Part shown: positions 1-9,130 of the stretch, piece after piece
How positions within the stretch are numbered: position 1 is the first letter of the stretch
How the letters are laid out: each line of letters begins with the position of its first letter
Assembly: GCF_008364825.1 (NCBI RefSeq)
Contig: NZ_VTTO01000017.1
Coordinates: 21,047-66,985 of the forward strand
Origin: Azospirillum sp. B21
GTDB taxonomy: Bacteria > Pseudomonadota > Alphaproteobacteria > Azospirillales > Azospirillaceae
Length of the DNA: 45,939 bases
Direction of reading: 5' to 3'
Translations under genes and position numbers: made by a program
The notes under the pieces: model-generated
Told to the model about the DNA's origin: nothing
The model's database searches: none
What the model saw: the letters and a program-made list of their open reading frames with translations, nothing else

Positions 1-171
1 GCCGGGGCGGTGCCGACCGGCCGGTGGCCGGGTTGGTGCTGATCGGCGCCGCGCCGCCGGCGGGCTGCAGCTCGACCAGCAGCAGGATCGCCCGCCGGGG
101 CGGTGCCGACCGGCCGGTGGCCGGGTTGGTGCTGATCGGCGCCGCGCCGCCGGCGGGCTGCAGCTCGACCG
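1..171. repeat. GC-rich direct repeat, 93-bp period, at window start
   Basis: A 77-bp block starting GCCGGGGCGGTGCCGACC at position 1 recurs apparently without mismatch at 94, giving a period of 93 bp. The 16 bases between copies (CAGCAGGATC type) match words in the arrays at 4.5-5.2 kb and 29.7 kb. Each unit holds a GCTGATCGGCGCC word that is the reverse complement of GGCGCCGATCAGC in those arrays, so the elements are built from modules in both orientations. It overlaps only the last codons of the minus-strand ORF ending at 173. No protein function is claimed. The window starts inside the repeat, so more copies may lie further left. Confidence 0.85.
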
Positions 172-172
172 G

Positions 173-589
173 TCAGGCGCGAGCCGCCGTCTCCTCGTCG
201 AACTTTGCCAGACCTGCTTTGAGGCGCTGCCCGAAGCTGGAGAAGCCAGCAAGTTCCATGGTGCTCAGCTGGTTTTCTTGACGTTGAACCCGCGCCATTG
301 CATCTGCCCACGTTTGGGACCATCCGATGCCAAGGCAAAGCAGCGCGTGCAATTCAGATTGGGCGGGAGGCTTTAGCATCGCAACAGCTTCAAGAAGGTC
401 GTACCAGCTTGGTACTTTACCGATTTCCTCTACCGTTTTCAGGTCCGTGCCGTCATTCAGGTTCGCTACGCTTCCAGGAAACTTCCCCTGCCATGCTTTT
501 AGTGTGCCTGATGCATGCACTTCTCCCAGAGCAATGAGCTTCTCAACTTTCTCGCGCGTTACAAACTTCATCGTCGCCAACCATTTCAT
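173..589 (-). CDS. small unknown protein
   Basis: A 138-residue soluble protein that I do not recognise. It starts MKWLATMKFVTREKVEKL; a second in-frame ATG at 571 gives a protein six residues shorter. Neither start has a strong Shine-Dalgarno sequence. The N-terminal half is polar, and the C-terminal half (from about residue 80) is predicted mostly helical, including a Trp-rich stretch (GIGWSQTWADAM). There is no signal peptide or membrane segment. The 3' end abuts the GC-rich repeat. It lies downstream of the parB-like gene on the same strand, 229 bp away, so it may be in the same transcript, but the hairpin at 781-810 lies between them. Confidence 0.5.
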   Translation of the reverse strand: MKWLATMKFVTREKVEKLIALGEVHASGTLKAWQGKFPGSVANLNDGTDLKTVEEIGKVPSWYDLLEAVAMLKPPAQSELHALLCLGIGWSQTWADAMARVQRQENQLSTMELAGFSSFGQRLKAGLAKFDEETAARA

Positions 590-780
590 CTGTTACGGGT
601 TGATGCCAAGGTTTTTTCGTGCAGGGCTTCCCGCACGCTCCCGTATCCGCCTGTGCGAATCTGGGAGGTTCAGCAGATGCACAACTGCCAGTGCTATGCA
701 ATCCGAAAGGTGATGGCGTTCGTCACGCTTACCTTGTGGAAGAAGCAGCCGCGACAGGCTCGCGCAGAATGTTCCCGAAT

Positions 781-810
781 GGGCGCGCACACCCCACGGC
801 GCGCGCGCCC
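781..810 (-). terminator. GC hairpin downstream of parB-like gene
   Basis: GGGCGCGC (781-788) and GCGCGCCC (803-810) form an 8-bp perfect stem with a 14-nt loop, a few bases after the parB-like stop codon at 819. There is no T-tract, so it is only terminator-like and could instead act in RNA processing or stability. Confidence 0.35.
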
Positions 811-818
811 GTTAGCAA

Positions 819-3038
819 CTAGGCTGCGGTTGACCGCTGATCGGGTGTAACATTCTCCACAACGTTATCGCATGTGAAGGACATACCAACGGGCAACCAG
901 CATTTAATGGAAGAGACGACTTCAGGAGGAAGCGGTGTGTTCGAATTGGCCGCAGGTCCGAAGTCAGCCTGCCTAATATCTTCTGGGCTGGCAAACCACT
1001 TGTCCAAGAGTGGCATCATTTGAGCCTTCTTTTTCCCCGCCAGGAGGGTCGCACCGCGTCCCAGGACCTGAATATTGGACATGATATAATCCTTAGAAAC
1101 TCGTCCGAAGAAATCGGCCGCTGTCGGACGCCACCATTGTGCTGGGTCAGCTCCGGTCACGCCCCCGATGTACTCGACCACCTCGTCGTGACCGCTACCA
1201 TGCTCACGAAGATCCACTGCCACAGTGAGAGCGACAAGATAGGCAAGCAATTCGCCACGGTCCTGTTCGGACAGACGATGGATTGCGAGATAAAGGTCCA
1301 AGTCGCTTTGCATCTCCCCTTGCGCCAGTTGGGCTGACAGCCGCTTCCGGATGGCGGCGAGCGCCAGAGCGGCAGCGGTGTTGTTCATCGGCGTGATCGA
1401 GTGCGATACCAGTGCCGGGTGGCCGCTGATTGTTGACGCCGAGCGGGCGCAGCAGGAGGGATCCAATTTGGCCCACAGAGTGTAGAGCAGATACGTCAGG
1501 GCGTGACTGGGGCAGCCAGCAAGCGCAATTTGGAACGCTTGGGTGCGGTGAGCCGCGAGGTCGCGTGCCAACGCCGCGCTGTAGAACCGCTTCTCACCTG
1601 TTTGCCCGTGTCTAGCCGAAGCGGGCACGCCAGTGCTGGCGTCTTGGCCAGCGGTGACCTCCCTGTCGCGGGCGTAACCCGCGCGCACATCTAGGTTCCC
1701 GTCGGCACCGATCAGCACCCAGCAGCCACTTCGCGCCTTCAAGGAGGCGCTATGCACAGGCTCGGTGAGAAGATCGATTTCGGAAATTTCTCGCTTCAAG
1801 GCTGACATCCTGTCGAGATCAGCTTGCGGGATCTCTTGGCTCTGCACCGGAGCGATGGTGCTCTGGTCATCATCGCTGTCCACAAACTCATCTCCAGCAT
1901 CAGCGTGGCATTCGGCGGAGCAGTACGGGTGAAACCGACTATCGGCGTCGCTCGACAGAGGGACATCGCAGACGGGGCAGTGGTCTTCCCATTCCGCCCC
2001 GCTGTCCGCATCATCAGTAGTTGAATCGCCGGTGTCCCCGTCTAGGAAGGGGAGTGCTGGTCCACCACCAGGACGGCCCGCTGTCAAATCGGGCCTGTAC
2101 TGGCTCAGGATCGTATTATGCTCGATCACCAAGGCGAGACGGCGCGCCTCCTGTTCGTCGGTCAATTCCGGAACCGTATCGGGCACCACCCGGCGGGTTG
2201 CCGCTATGGCAGCGTAGTCGTATTCCAATAGAGGCGTCGCCCAGGCCCATCCTTCTTCCTGCACCAGACGCTCGCATTCGGCTTGTAGCCTCCCTTCGGC
2301 TATGCTTATCACCGCTTGCCGGTCGTCGAGGTATCTGCCGTCTTCGGCGAAAAGGTCTGTGGTCAGGGGGTGCCCTGCCTTCGTGTAAGCATCCAGGACG
2401 AACATGCCGAGCTTGCTGCTCACTGGCACCCTCTCCGTCGTCAGATGTTGCCGTATATGATGCGGATAGAGGCTGTAGGACCTTGACAGAGCGTCGTACA
2501 CGCTTTCCTGCATGCCGTGGTCGTCGGTCAGAGTGAAGGCTTCGCAATGCTCGAGGGTGATCTTTCCATTTCGGTATTCTTCCAAGAGGCGCGGCGAGAG
2601 ACGCCCAAGTTTCAGTCGCTGATTGACGACTCGCTGCGGCAGTCCAAAGCGTTTGGCGATATCTTCCACGCTCTTGCCTTGGGCGACCAAAGCGGCGAAC
2701 GCCTGAAATGCATCAGCAGGGTGCATTTCGACCCGCTGGACATTTTCTGCAAGGCTGCACTCTTCAGCTTCAGCAGCATCGCGTACAACGCACGGGACCG
2801 GAAACTCGCCATCGATATGGCCTTGCGAAGCCAACAAATTTAGAGCTGCAAGACGCCGGCCTCCGCCAATTACGTCATACTTTGCCCGGTCGCCTCGCGC
2901 CGGAATAACAACAAGGTTTTGAAGAAGCCCGCGAGCGAGGATATCAGCAGCCAAGCTTCCGATGTCCGTTTCAATTTTTGTAATGCGAACATTGCGGTCA
3001 GAGCGGCGCAGGTTCTTCAATGAAATGACGCGGATCAT
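819..3038 (-). CDS. large ParB-like partition protein with zinc-ribbon-like insert
   Basis: A ParB/RepB/Spo0J-type DNA-binding protein of about 739 residues. I start it at the ATG at 3038, which has AGAGGA six bases upstream. A longer TTG start at 3113 lies on a likely -35 box and is not credible. From this start, residues 1-110 are the ParB/Srx domain, with GGGRR at 58-62 and ENVQRxxxxPAD at 98-109, the CTP/phosphate-binding boxes of ParB proteins. Residues about 123-144 form the HTH (SVEDIAKRFGLPQRVV). Cys354-x2-Cys357 and Cys373-x3-Cys377 look like a zinc ribbon or treble clef after an acidic linker; canonical ParB lacks this. It is much longer than canonical ParB (about 300 residues). No parA or rep gene is adjacent, so it may be a regulator or plasmid-stability factor and not a simple partition partner. 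Confidence 0.85.
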   Translation of the reverse strand: MIRVISLKNLRRSDRNVRITKIETDIGSLAADILARGLLQNLVVIPARGDRAKYDVIGGGRRLAALNLLASQGHIDGEFPVPCVVRDAAEAEECSLAENVQRVEMHPADAFQAFAALVAQGKSVEDIAKRFGLPQRVVNQRLKLGRLSPRLLEEYRNGKITLEHCEAFTLTDDHGMQESVYDALSRSYSLYPHHIRQHLTTERVPVSSKLGMFVLDAYTKAGHPLTTDLFAEDGRYLDDRQAVISIAEGRLQAECERLVQEEGWAWATPLLEYDYAAIAATRRVVPDTVPELTDEQEARRLALVIEHNTILSQYRPDLTAGRPGGGPALPFLDGDTGDSTTDDADSGAEWEDHCPVCDVPLSSDADSRFHPYCSAECHADAGDEFVDSDDDQSTIAPVQSQEIPQADLDRMSALKREISEIDLLTEPVHSASLKARSGCWVLIGADGNLDVRAGYARDREVTAGQDASTGVPASARHGQTGEKRFYSAALARDLAAHRTQAFQIALAGCPSHALTYLLYTLWAKLDPSCCARSASTISGHPALVSHSITPMNNTAAALALAAIRKRLSAQLAQGEMQSDLDLYLAIHRLSEQDRGELLAYLVALTVAVDLREHGSGHDEVVEYIGGVTGADPAQWWRPTAADFFGRVSKDYIMSNIQVLGRGATLLAGKKKAQMMPLLDKWFASPEDIRQADFGPAANSNTPLPPEVVSSIKCWLPVGMSFTCDNVVENVTPDQRSTAA

Positions 3039-3083
3039 GGTGTCCTCTATTGGTGGGGTTGATGAGGAATGATCGACATCGGC

Positions 3084-3113
3084 GTTATAGTTCGCCTTCT
3101 CCCCACCATTCAA
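3084..3113 (-). promoter_or_regulatory. sigma70-like promoter for parB-like gene
   Basis: On the minus strand TTGAAT (3108-3113), an 18-bp spacer and TATAAC (3084-3089) make a reasonable sigma70-type promoter. The predicted start of transcription near 3077 gives a leader of about 40 nt before the ATG at 3038. Confidence 0.5.
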
Positions 3114-3404
3114 GTAAAAAACAACGCGAAGATCAATATTATGGTGATTCTAGCAAGATCATTCAGCCGCCTGTTGGCAGTCGTGCCCTGATGTTTTCAG
3201 TATTATTAATGTCCGTTCCCGATCACTGTTTCCTTGGCCTTTGGTTCATTCTGGTCGGCGTGACGTGCTCTATGAGCGACGAGCGCACCAGCGGCGCGTT
3301 ACCGGTCCCATCAAGATCATCATGGCCGGGAACTAATCCCGCACTCCGACGGCCCGGCCAATCAAGAGCATGACCGAGGCCGTCGAGTTGTCAGGGCTCT
3401 GCCG
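3114..3404. other. non-coding gap, AT-rich at its left end
   Basis: Between the parB promoter and the stop of the lipoprotein gene. The 3114-3220 part is clearly AT-richer than its surroundings (poly-A run at 3116-3121 and AATATTATGG near 3135). I see no credible gene, iterons or strong hairpin. It could hold a partition or regulatory site for the adjacent ParB-like protein, but no repeated motif supports that. Confidence 0.4.
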
Positions 3405-4316
3405 TCACAGCGTGGCTGTATTGTTCTCTGGAGCGACAAAGAGCCATGAGTCCTGTCCATGCAGGACCACCGGCAAATCGTTTTGAATCGGCGGCAGGTA
3501 AATGGCGAACGACGGTGGCAGCTCCTTGGCGAGTTGTCGCAGGTTATCTCGCTTCTTCAGCCACTCTCGAAATAGGCCGCTGGTCTGCGGGAGGACCAGC
3601 AACGGGCCGCGTGCAGATTGGGGCAGCCCAAGCACAGCCGGTGGCGAGCTGCTGGTCCGGAGCAGATCAATGTCGGCATTGAGGAGCTTCGTCACGAGCG
3701 TACCGCTGCAGGCGGCATCATAGGCGTCGCGCCGCCCCTCGGTCACTGGCGGGCAATCCGGTTTTGCCAAGACCCTAAACCGTGTCTCAGACGCCAAGAG
3801 CGGACGGAACACTCCCTCTTTTTCGACGAGGTCAGTTAAGTGCATAGCTCTCAGCACCGCTGTCCGAAATTCCTGGTCGGCCCATGCTTGAGCTTGATCT
3901 GCCGATCCTGCCATCTCCGCAGGAATCCAAACTAGAACGCGGGTCGTGAACCGAGCAGGTGGTGGTACAGGAGGGCTGCTGAGCCACGAGAGAAGACCGA
4001 GTCCCAAGGCCGCCCCAGGTGTAAAGCCGGGCGGCGGCGTGATATAGCCACCGATTGCCATCCCCGGGCCGCTAATCCCGTTCAAGATCGCCGCTTGCGG
4101 TCTATTCTGTTGAGCCGCCTCGACTTTGCTGCGATGGAAGACCTCCGACGGTATATCCTGAAGGCCGCCGATACCACCCGCCTCAGCGACCTGTAAAGCC
4201 GCGGATTTTGGCCCAACGCTTTGCGTTGCCATTTCCCCCGATGTGGGCCCCCGTTGTGTCGTTGTGCAGCCCGCCAGCAGGCAAGCGATCAGCACGGCTC
4301 CCTTGACCCGTTTCAT
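3405..4316 (-). CDS. unknown lipoprotein
   Basis: A 303-residue predicted outer-membrane or periplasmic lipoprotein. The chosen ATG at 4316 gives a classic lipoprotein signal (MKRVKGAVLIACLLAGC, lipidated Cys17); the frame is open further upstream but without a signal. A Gly/Pro-rich hydrophobic stretch near residues 88-120 (ISGPGMAIGGYITPPPGFTPGAALGLG) is followed by a mixed alpha/beta C-terminal half with a conserved-looking PDCPPVTEGRRDAYDAACSGT segment. I do not recognise the family. It lies downstream of the tra operon beyond the repeat array and on the same strand, so it may be an accessory surface or exclusion lipoprotein; that is inference. Confidence 0.65.
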   Translation of the reverse strand: MKRVKGAVLIACLLAGCTTTQRGPTSGEMATQSVGPKSAALQVAEAGGIGGLQDIPSEVFHRSKVEAAQQNRPQAAILNGISGPGMAIGGYITPPPGFTPGAALGLGLLSWLSSPPVPPPARFTTRVLVWIPAEMAGSADQAQAWADQEFRTAVLRAMHLTDLVEKEGVFRPLLASETRFRVLAKPDCPPVTEGRRDAYDAACSGTLVTKLLNADIDLLRTSSSPPAVLGLPQSARGPLLVLPQTSGLFREWLKKRDNLRQLAKELPPSFAIYLPPIQNDLPVVLHGQDSWLFVAPENNTATL

Positions 4317-4504
4317 TCCATAGCTCTCCAACATCGCGAACCTTACCGCTTCGCGGCGCCCTCTGATTGCCGGTTGCCGCTTTGAGGCAGCTTCCAGTTT
4401 AGACTGTGGTGACGCCCCCCGCCATGCCCGTGCTGAGCTAGGCCTTCGCCTTCTTGTCACCGTTGGTGCCGCTCAAACGGCTAAAGCTCCAACCTGTGAA
4501 GCGC

Positions 4505-5190
4505 GGAAGATCGGCGTCGTTGCTGATCCAACCGGCCGACCGCGGCGGTGGTGCAGATGGACACACGCACCGGCACCAGGCTGACCGGCGGCACCGCCAG
4601 CACGCCGGCGGCGCCGACCGGCTGAAGGATCATCGCCGCTCGGCCGGTCGGCCGCCGCGGTGGTGGAGGTCGAGATGCGCGTCAGCACCAGGCCGGTCAG
4701 CATGCCCCCGGCGCCGATCAGCTGCAGGATCGGGGCTGGCCGGCTGGTCGGCTGCCGCGGTGGTGCAGCTGGACACGCGCACCGGCACCAGGCTGGCCAG
4801 CACGCCGCCGGCGCCGACCAGCAGCAGGATCACCACCGGCCCGGCCGGTCGGGCGCCGCTGTGGTGCGGCTGGGCACGGCCGCCAGCAGCAGCTCGGCCA
4901 GCGCGCCGTCAGCGCCGACCGGCCGAAGGATCACCCCCGGCCCGGCCGGCCGGCCGCCGCGGTGGTGCAACTGGGCACGGGCGCCAGCACCAAGCCGGCC
5001 AGCGCGCCGCCGCCGGCGCCGACGGGCAGCAGGATCATCGCCGACCCGGCTGTTCGGCCGCCGCGGTGGTGGCGATCGAGGCGCACGCCGGAACCAGCGC
5101 GGCCAACACGTTATCGGTGCTGACCAGCAGCTGGATCGCCGCCGGTACGGCCGGCCGGCCGCGGCAGTGGAGTTCGTGGCGAGCGCCAGT
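4505..5190. repeat. GC-rich imperfect tandem array, ~100-bp units
   Basis: GATC-ended anchors (variants of GCCGACCAGCAGCAGGATC) end at about 4527, 4631, 4731, 4831, 4932, 5036 and 5136, giving a spacing of 100-104 bp and about seven units. Between anchors the common words are GGCCGCCGCGGTGGTG, GGGCACGCGCGCC-like, AGCACCAGGCCGGCCAGC-like and GCCGCCGGCGCC. Units differ from each other by many substitutions. Open frames across the array in several phases are a by-product of its GC content and I do not call them genes. The stretch fills the gap between traN (stop at 5205) and the lipoprotein gene; 4317-4504 shows nothing else. Confidence 0.85.
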
Positions 5191-5204
5191 CAGCCTTTAC
5201 CGGA

Positions 5205-7976
5205 TCAGTGAGGCTGTCGATCAAGCATCTCCTGCTCGGCTTGCGAGCGGATCCCTGTAACGTCGAGCCCCTGGAGGCGTTTGGTAGCGCGGCTGGCAGC
5301 GTCCTCGCGGCCCGGCAATGCTAGCGGGTTACCGCTGCCGGTCAGACTGTCGGCATTCAAGGTCGCGTTGGTGGGATACCGACCAGATTCCGCAAGCAAT
5401 TGGAGCCACTCGTCGAGATTCACCATGCTCCAATCGATCTTTCCGATCTCGTCAACTCGCAGACCTTCGCACGTCGGCTGCTGTGCCGTGCCCCAGGTCT
5501 TCCCGAGCTGTGGACGAACCTGCTCTTGAATGATGCGGCTGAGCGGGCTGGTGAAACAGCACCCAGCTTCCCGTCGTTCGATGCAGACGCCGAGCACCTT
5601 TGTCTTGCAATACGATCCAATGTAGTGACAGTTCTTGAGCTTTCGTTGCACCATGAATTCGAATTCAGCTTGCTCACAAGCCCAGATGATCTGGATCAAC
5701 ATCATGGTGATCTGATAGATCATGTAGACGGTGCCGATGAAGCTCAATACGCTGGCGGCCTCCGCCATTAACCCTGCGAACTCGATCGTTCCCTCTGCCA
5801 CCGCCCCGTCCGGCAGGATAGCGGCGCCGGCGCTGACGATCTCTCCGCTGGCGTCGCGCACAACAGCCTGGAACATCTGGTTGGCGGCCTCCTGGCCGAA
5901 GATATCAGCTGTCCACTGCGCCGCATTCTGCATCAGGGTTTGCTGGACTGTCGCGAACAGACCATTTGCCGCCACGTCCGAGGCTTCCGCCTGTGTCCCG
6001 CCCCAAATGCTGTTCCAAGCTGAAGTGAGGGGTTGCTGGACGTTGTCCCAGGCGGTCGCGAACGGCTCTCTTAACACCTCCCATGAGCCCCGGATGGCGC
6101 TGGTACTCTCCATTGACATGATAGCCGTGTCGAGCTGGCCCACAGCGAAGATCATGTTGATGTATTGACCGACGGACACACCAGGCGCGTTATCCTGGCA
6201 GCAGTTCTGAATGCCGCCTACCGCGCGCTTGCACTCCAAAGGCTTGCCCTTGAAGACGATGCAGCCGGAGCCATCACTTTGTGTACCGTCGGTGCCGCAG
6301 TCGAGGTCTCCCGACATGAACTGGGCTGCATGAAGCGCGGCAGCGGCGCGGCCGAAGTCTGTGCTCTGCTCGCGGGTCTGAGTGACGCATTCCGTGCCTA
6401 AGCAGCGGATCGGTCCCGCGCACTGATAAGACGTTTCCTGTCGAACAGTTGGCAACGTTGCGCTGGAGCCGCAGTCGTAGACTTCTTCCCGAACGGTGCA
6501 GGCACCTGACGGGAGCGTCGCGTTTTCAACGCATCGCGTCTCGATGCGCGAACAGGCTGGGTTTGTCGTGTAGGGTTGGCAGGTATCGGTGCCGCCCTCG
6601 TTCCAGGGATTATGGACGTTTCCTGACGTGTCGGTCCACGGCTCCATCTGGCCGACATTGGGCTCGCATTGTGCGCTGAAGTCGACCTGTTGGCACAATG
6701 GCGAAATGCCAGGGAACGGCTGGCCCGGGAACATGCTTTCGCACAAAGGGACCCCATTCACGATCGCGCAACCTTGCGCATCCAGCGCCGGCATTTGCTT
6801 GCAGGTATAGGTCGCCGGACATTGCAGCTCCCGAACAGCGTTGACGTTGGTCAGGCACTCGCGCGGCGCCCAGCCATCTTCCTGTACGATCAGGTTCGGA
6901 TCATATTGAATCCGTAAACGCAGATAGGCCTCACCAGCCACACCGACGGCGTTCTTGATATTGAGCCGCAGCGATTGGCGGCTCTTGAACCAACTTGTGA
7001 CATCGGTATTCGGCGTGGCCTCCCATTCCGTGGAAAGCTCGCACACGCCGGTCGCAGCAGCGGAGTATCTCACCCGTCCGCCCTCCACCGACAGGCGGTC
7101 GCCACCGTACGGGCCCGCCCAGGAGGGGGTGCCGTTGATCGAGAAGAGCATGTAGTCGTCATACTTCACATACTCGACGGTTGCTGAGAGAACAGCATCC
7201 GGGGAGATGACATCCACCGTGGTGTCTGTTTCGAAGATGCCGCAGGTCGCTCGCCGATAATTATCGCCGATTTCGCCGACGAAGACCTGCATGCAGCCAG
7301 GACCGCAGGATGCGACACCGAGCGGCCCTCCGGTATGCCGGAGAATCCCTCCCACGAGCTGGCGATACAGTGTGCATTGCCCAGAGAACGACGCTGGCCG
7401 GTCGCAGGTCCGAATATCAGGCGAATGTGTCGTGATTTGGTCAAGCTGAAACTGGGTGCTTGTCGAACAGTCGGCAAAACTCCGCATGAGGTTTGGATTA
7501 CTAAGATTGTGGTCGATGCCACCGAAGATCGGGTCTGTTCTGGGAAGCCCATTGCGCAGGTTTGGCTGAGCGCCTGTCAGGGTTCTATAGGCGGCTCCCG
7601 GACTGCTGTCTTCGGTGCTCAGGCGATTTTGCGCACCCTGTCCCAGTTGGTTGAGCGCTCCGTCTGAATTCCACGCTCCCTCGAGGGATGACCGGTTTAC
7701 TTGGTTGTAGTCACCGAACAATTGAGATGGCGTGTACGTCTTTGCGCCTTGGCTGTCGGGAAAAAGCGTGATGTTGCCGGCGTCATCGGTTGTTCCGAGC
7801 AGACCAGTAGGGCTCGTTCCAGTTGCGAAGGACTGTCCGCGACGGCCGGCGTTGATCATGTCATCGGCATGCGCGACGCTCTCGAGCTGTGCCAACAGCA
7901 TGGCACTCACCACAGCTGCTGAAACCACTGCACGCCCAGCACGCTGGAGGACAACCAACATCTTGTTTCTTGTCAT
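5205..7976 (-). CDS. traN: TraN, mating-pair stabilisation protein
   Basis: A 923-residue type-F conjugation outer-membrane adhesin that stabilises donor-recipient contact. It has an N-terminal signal (hydrophobic segment near residues 15-35, cut likely after AHA) followed by ADDMINAGRRGQSFATG, typical of TraN. By eye it has about 34 cysteines, spread through the middle and C-terminal third as expected for this disulphide-rich protein. A hydrophobic stretch lies near residues 755-790. The ATG at 7976 is preceded by a purine-rich GGGCGA; an ATG five codons in is an alternative. It is the last gene of the mating-pair operon, after traU (120 bp gap), as in SXT/R27-type clusters. Its 3' end runs straight into the GC-rich array. 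Confidence 0.93.
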   Translation of the reverse strand: MTRNKMLVVLQRAGRAVVSAAVVSAMLLAQLESVAHADDMINAGRRGQSFATGTSPTGLLGTTDDAGNITLFPDSQGAKTYTPSQLFGDYNQVNRSSLEGAWNSDGALNQLGQGAQNRLSTEDSSPGAAYRTLTGAQPNLRNGLPRTDPIFGGIDHNLSNPNLMRSFADCSTSTQFQLDQITTHSPDIRTCDRPASFSGQCTLYRQLVGGILRHTGGPLGVASCGPGCMQVFVGEIGDNYRRATCGIFETDTTVDVISPDAVLSATVEYVKYDDYMLFSINGTPSWAGPYGGDRLSVEGGRVRYSAAATGVCELSTEWEATPNTDVTSWFKSRQSLRLNIKNAVGVAGEAYLRLRIQYDPNLIVQEDGWAPRECLTNVNAVRELQCPATYTCKQMPALDAQGCAIVNGVPLCESMFPGQPFPGISPLCQQVDFSAQCEPNVGQMEPWTDTSGNVHNPWNEGGTDTCQPYTTNPACSRIETRCVENATLPSGACTVREEVYDCGSSATLPTVRQETSYQCAGPIRCLGTECVTQTREQSTDFGRAAAALHAAQFMSGDLDCGTDGTQSDGSGCIVFKGKPLECKRAVGGIQNCCQDNAPGVSVGQYINMIFAVGQLDTAIMSMESTSAIRGSWEVLREPFATAWDNVQQPLTSAWNSIWGGTQAEASDVAANGLFATVQQTLMQNAAQWTADIFGQEAANQMFQAVVRDASGEIVSAGAAILPDGAVAEGTIEFAGLMAEAASVLSFIGTVYMIYQITMMLIQIIWACEQAEFEFMVQRKLKNCHYIGSYCKTKVLGVCIERREAGCCFTSPLSRIIQEQVRPQLGKTWGTAQQPTCEGLRVDEIGKIDWSMVNLDEWLQLLAESGRYPTNATLNADSLTGSGNPLALPGREDAASRATKRLQGLDVTGIRSQAEQEMLDRQPH

Positions 7977-8096
7977 CGGTTTTTCGCCCTATCACGCGGC
8001 AGTCAGCACACCTCGTCCGCAAGCCGAGGGGCGGCTACACGGTGCAGCCACCCATCGCTTTGCTTGACACTTTTGTCGTTTCGGTCAGAACCTGCT

Positions 8097-9119
8097 TCAC
8101 CGGAAGCAACAGTCGTTCCATCGGTAGAGGAGGTAAATCGAGTCCTCCCCTACCGCCGGAATTGTTCTGTGTTCTCCCCATCGAAACGTCGTTTCTCCGA
8201 GCACATGAGCGTCATTGGCTTCCGGCAAAGGAAACACCATGCTCATTTTGTACTGTGACTTAGTTATGATCGGATCAATCTTTGCTTTGCACAGGACGTC
8301 AGTGCCCATAGTGCGCCAGGACAGCGCGCGACGATGGCCAGCAGCGATCGACCTAGCAGCCAGCAAGCTGCTGTTCTCGGGCATCCCGCCATGTGCGCTG
8401 AACGTCCCAACAAACGGGTAAAGCGCGCCCCAAGAACCAGCACACCAGAACAGGCTATCCACCGGCCGTCGGATCGCGGCGGCAGTCGAATCCGCAGCGC
8501 ACGCAGCGAGCGCCAGCGGGTTTGCCACCGCAGCAGCTTCCCATGTCTGAAAGAAGGAGAGAACGTCATTATCCCAGGTTGGATCGAACTCGGTCATGAA
8601 CATGATATCGAAGTCGAAATAGCCGTCCGCGACGCAGTTCTGGGGAAAGAACAGATCCATGATGAATAGCAGCGGAAAGGCGTAGGTATGCACATGGTAG
8701 AAGCCGCGATCTCCCTTCTGGTTCCCCCCATGTCCGGTCGTGCCCATCTGACGGCGGTCTGCTAGGTTCGAAAGAACGTTTGTACCGAGGGTGGCCAAGC
8801 AACCGGGCATCCGCACAGTTTCGATAAGCCGGGCAGGCTCCCACATGCCAAAGGTGATCCCCGGCTGTGGAATTCCGAGCGGATCCTGACAGCTGCAGAC
8901 CGAAGAGCGGTTTGCCTTTTCCGGAATATCAGCAATCCCCCCAGCAATATTGATCCCTGCCACCCGGATTGGAAACAGGCAGCGCCAGCAGATATCGGTG
9001 ACGAGCTTCCCACTCAGCAGGTTGGCATCGGGACAGCCGGGTGTGTCAGCCACCGCCGGCGAACCCGCGGCAACAATCCCAGCCAGAAATGCGAGGGCGA
9101 GCACAGAGCCTCTAAGCAT
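8097..9119 (-). CDS. traU: TraU, conjugal transfer protein
   Basis: A periplasmic type-F protein of 340 residues needed for DNA transfer and mating-pair stability. It has a signal peptide (MLRGSVLALAFLAGIVAAGSPAVA) followed by CPDANLLSGKLVTDICWRCLFPIRVAGI, the conserved TraU N-terminal motif; YFDFDIMFMTEFDPTWDND is also characteristic. About 12 cysteines. I chose the ATG at 9119 because AGGGA lies seven bases upstream. An ATG at 9134 overlaps the upstream stop as ATGA but lacks a good ribosome site; either is possible and differs by five residues. It sits between trbC-traW and traN, the standard order. Confidence 0.95.
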   Translation of the reverse strand: MLRGSVLALAFLAGIVAAGSPAVADTPGCPDANLLSGKLVTDICWRCLFPIRVAGINIAGGIADIPEKANRSSVCSCQDPLGIPQPGITFGMWEPARLIETVRMPGCLATLGTNVLSNLADRRQMGTTGHGGNQKGDRGFYHVHTYAFPLLFIMDLFFPQNCVADGYFDFDIMFMTEFDPTWDNDVLSFFQTWEAAAVANPLALAACAADSTAAAIRRPVDSLFWCAGSWGALYPFVGTFSAHGGMPENSSLLAARSIAAGHRRALSWRTMGTDVLCKAKIDPIITKSQYKMSMVFPLPEANDAHVLGETTFRWGEHRTIPAVGEDSIYLLYRWNDCCFR

Positions 9120-9130
9120 GGTGATCCCTG

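Noticed and set aside
3039..3113. Longer ParB start (TTG at 3113)
   Set aside because: TTG lies on the predicted -35 box and lacks a ribosome site; the ATG at 3038 has a strong one.
4454..5260. Long open frames over the GC-rich array on both strands
   Set aside because: Frames in several phases are open because the DNA is very GC-rich; amino-acid content is that of repeats, no ribosome site or start fits, and the repeat period is not constant modulo three.
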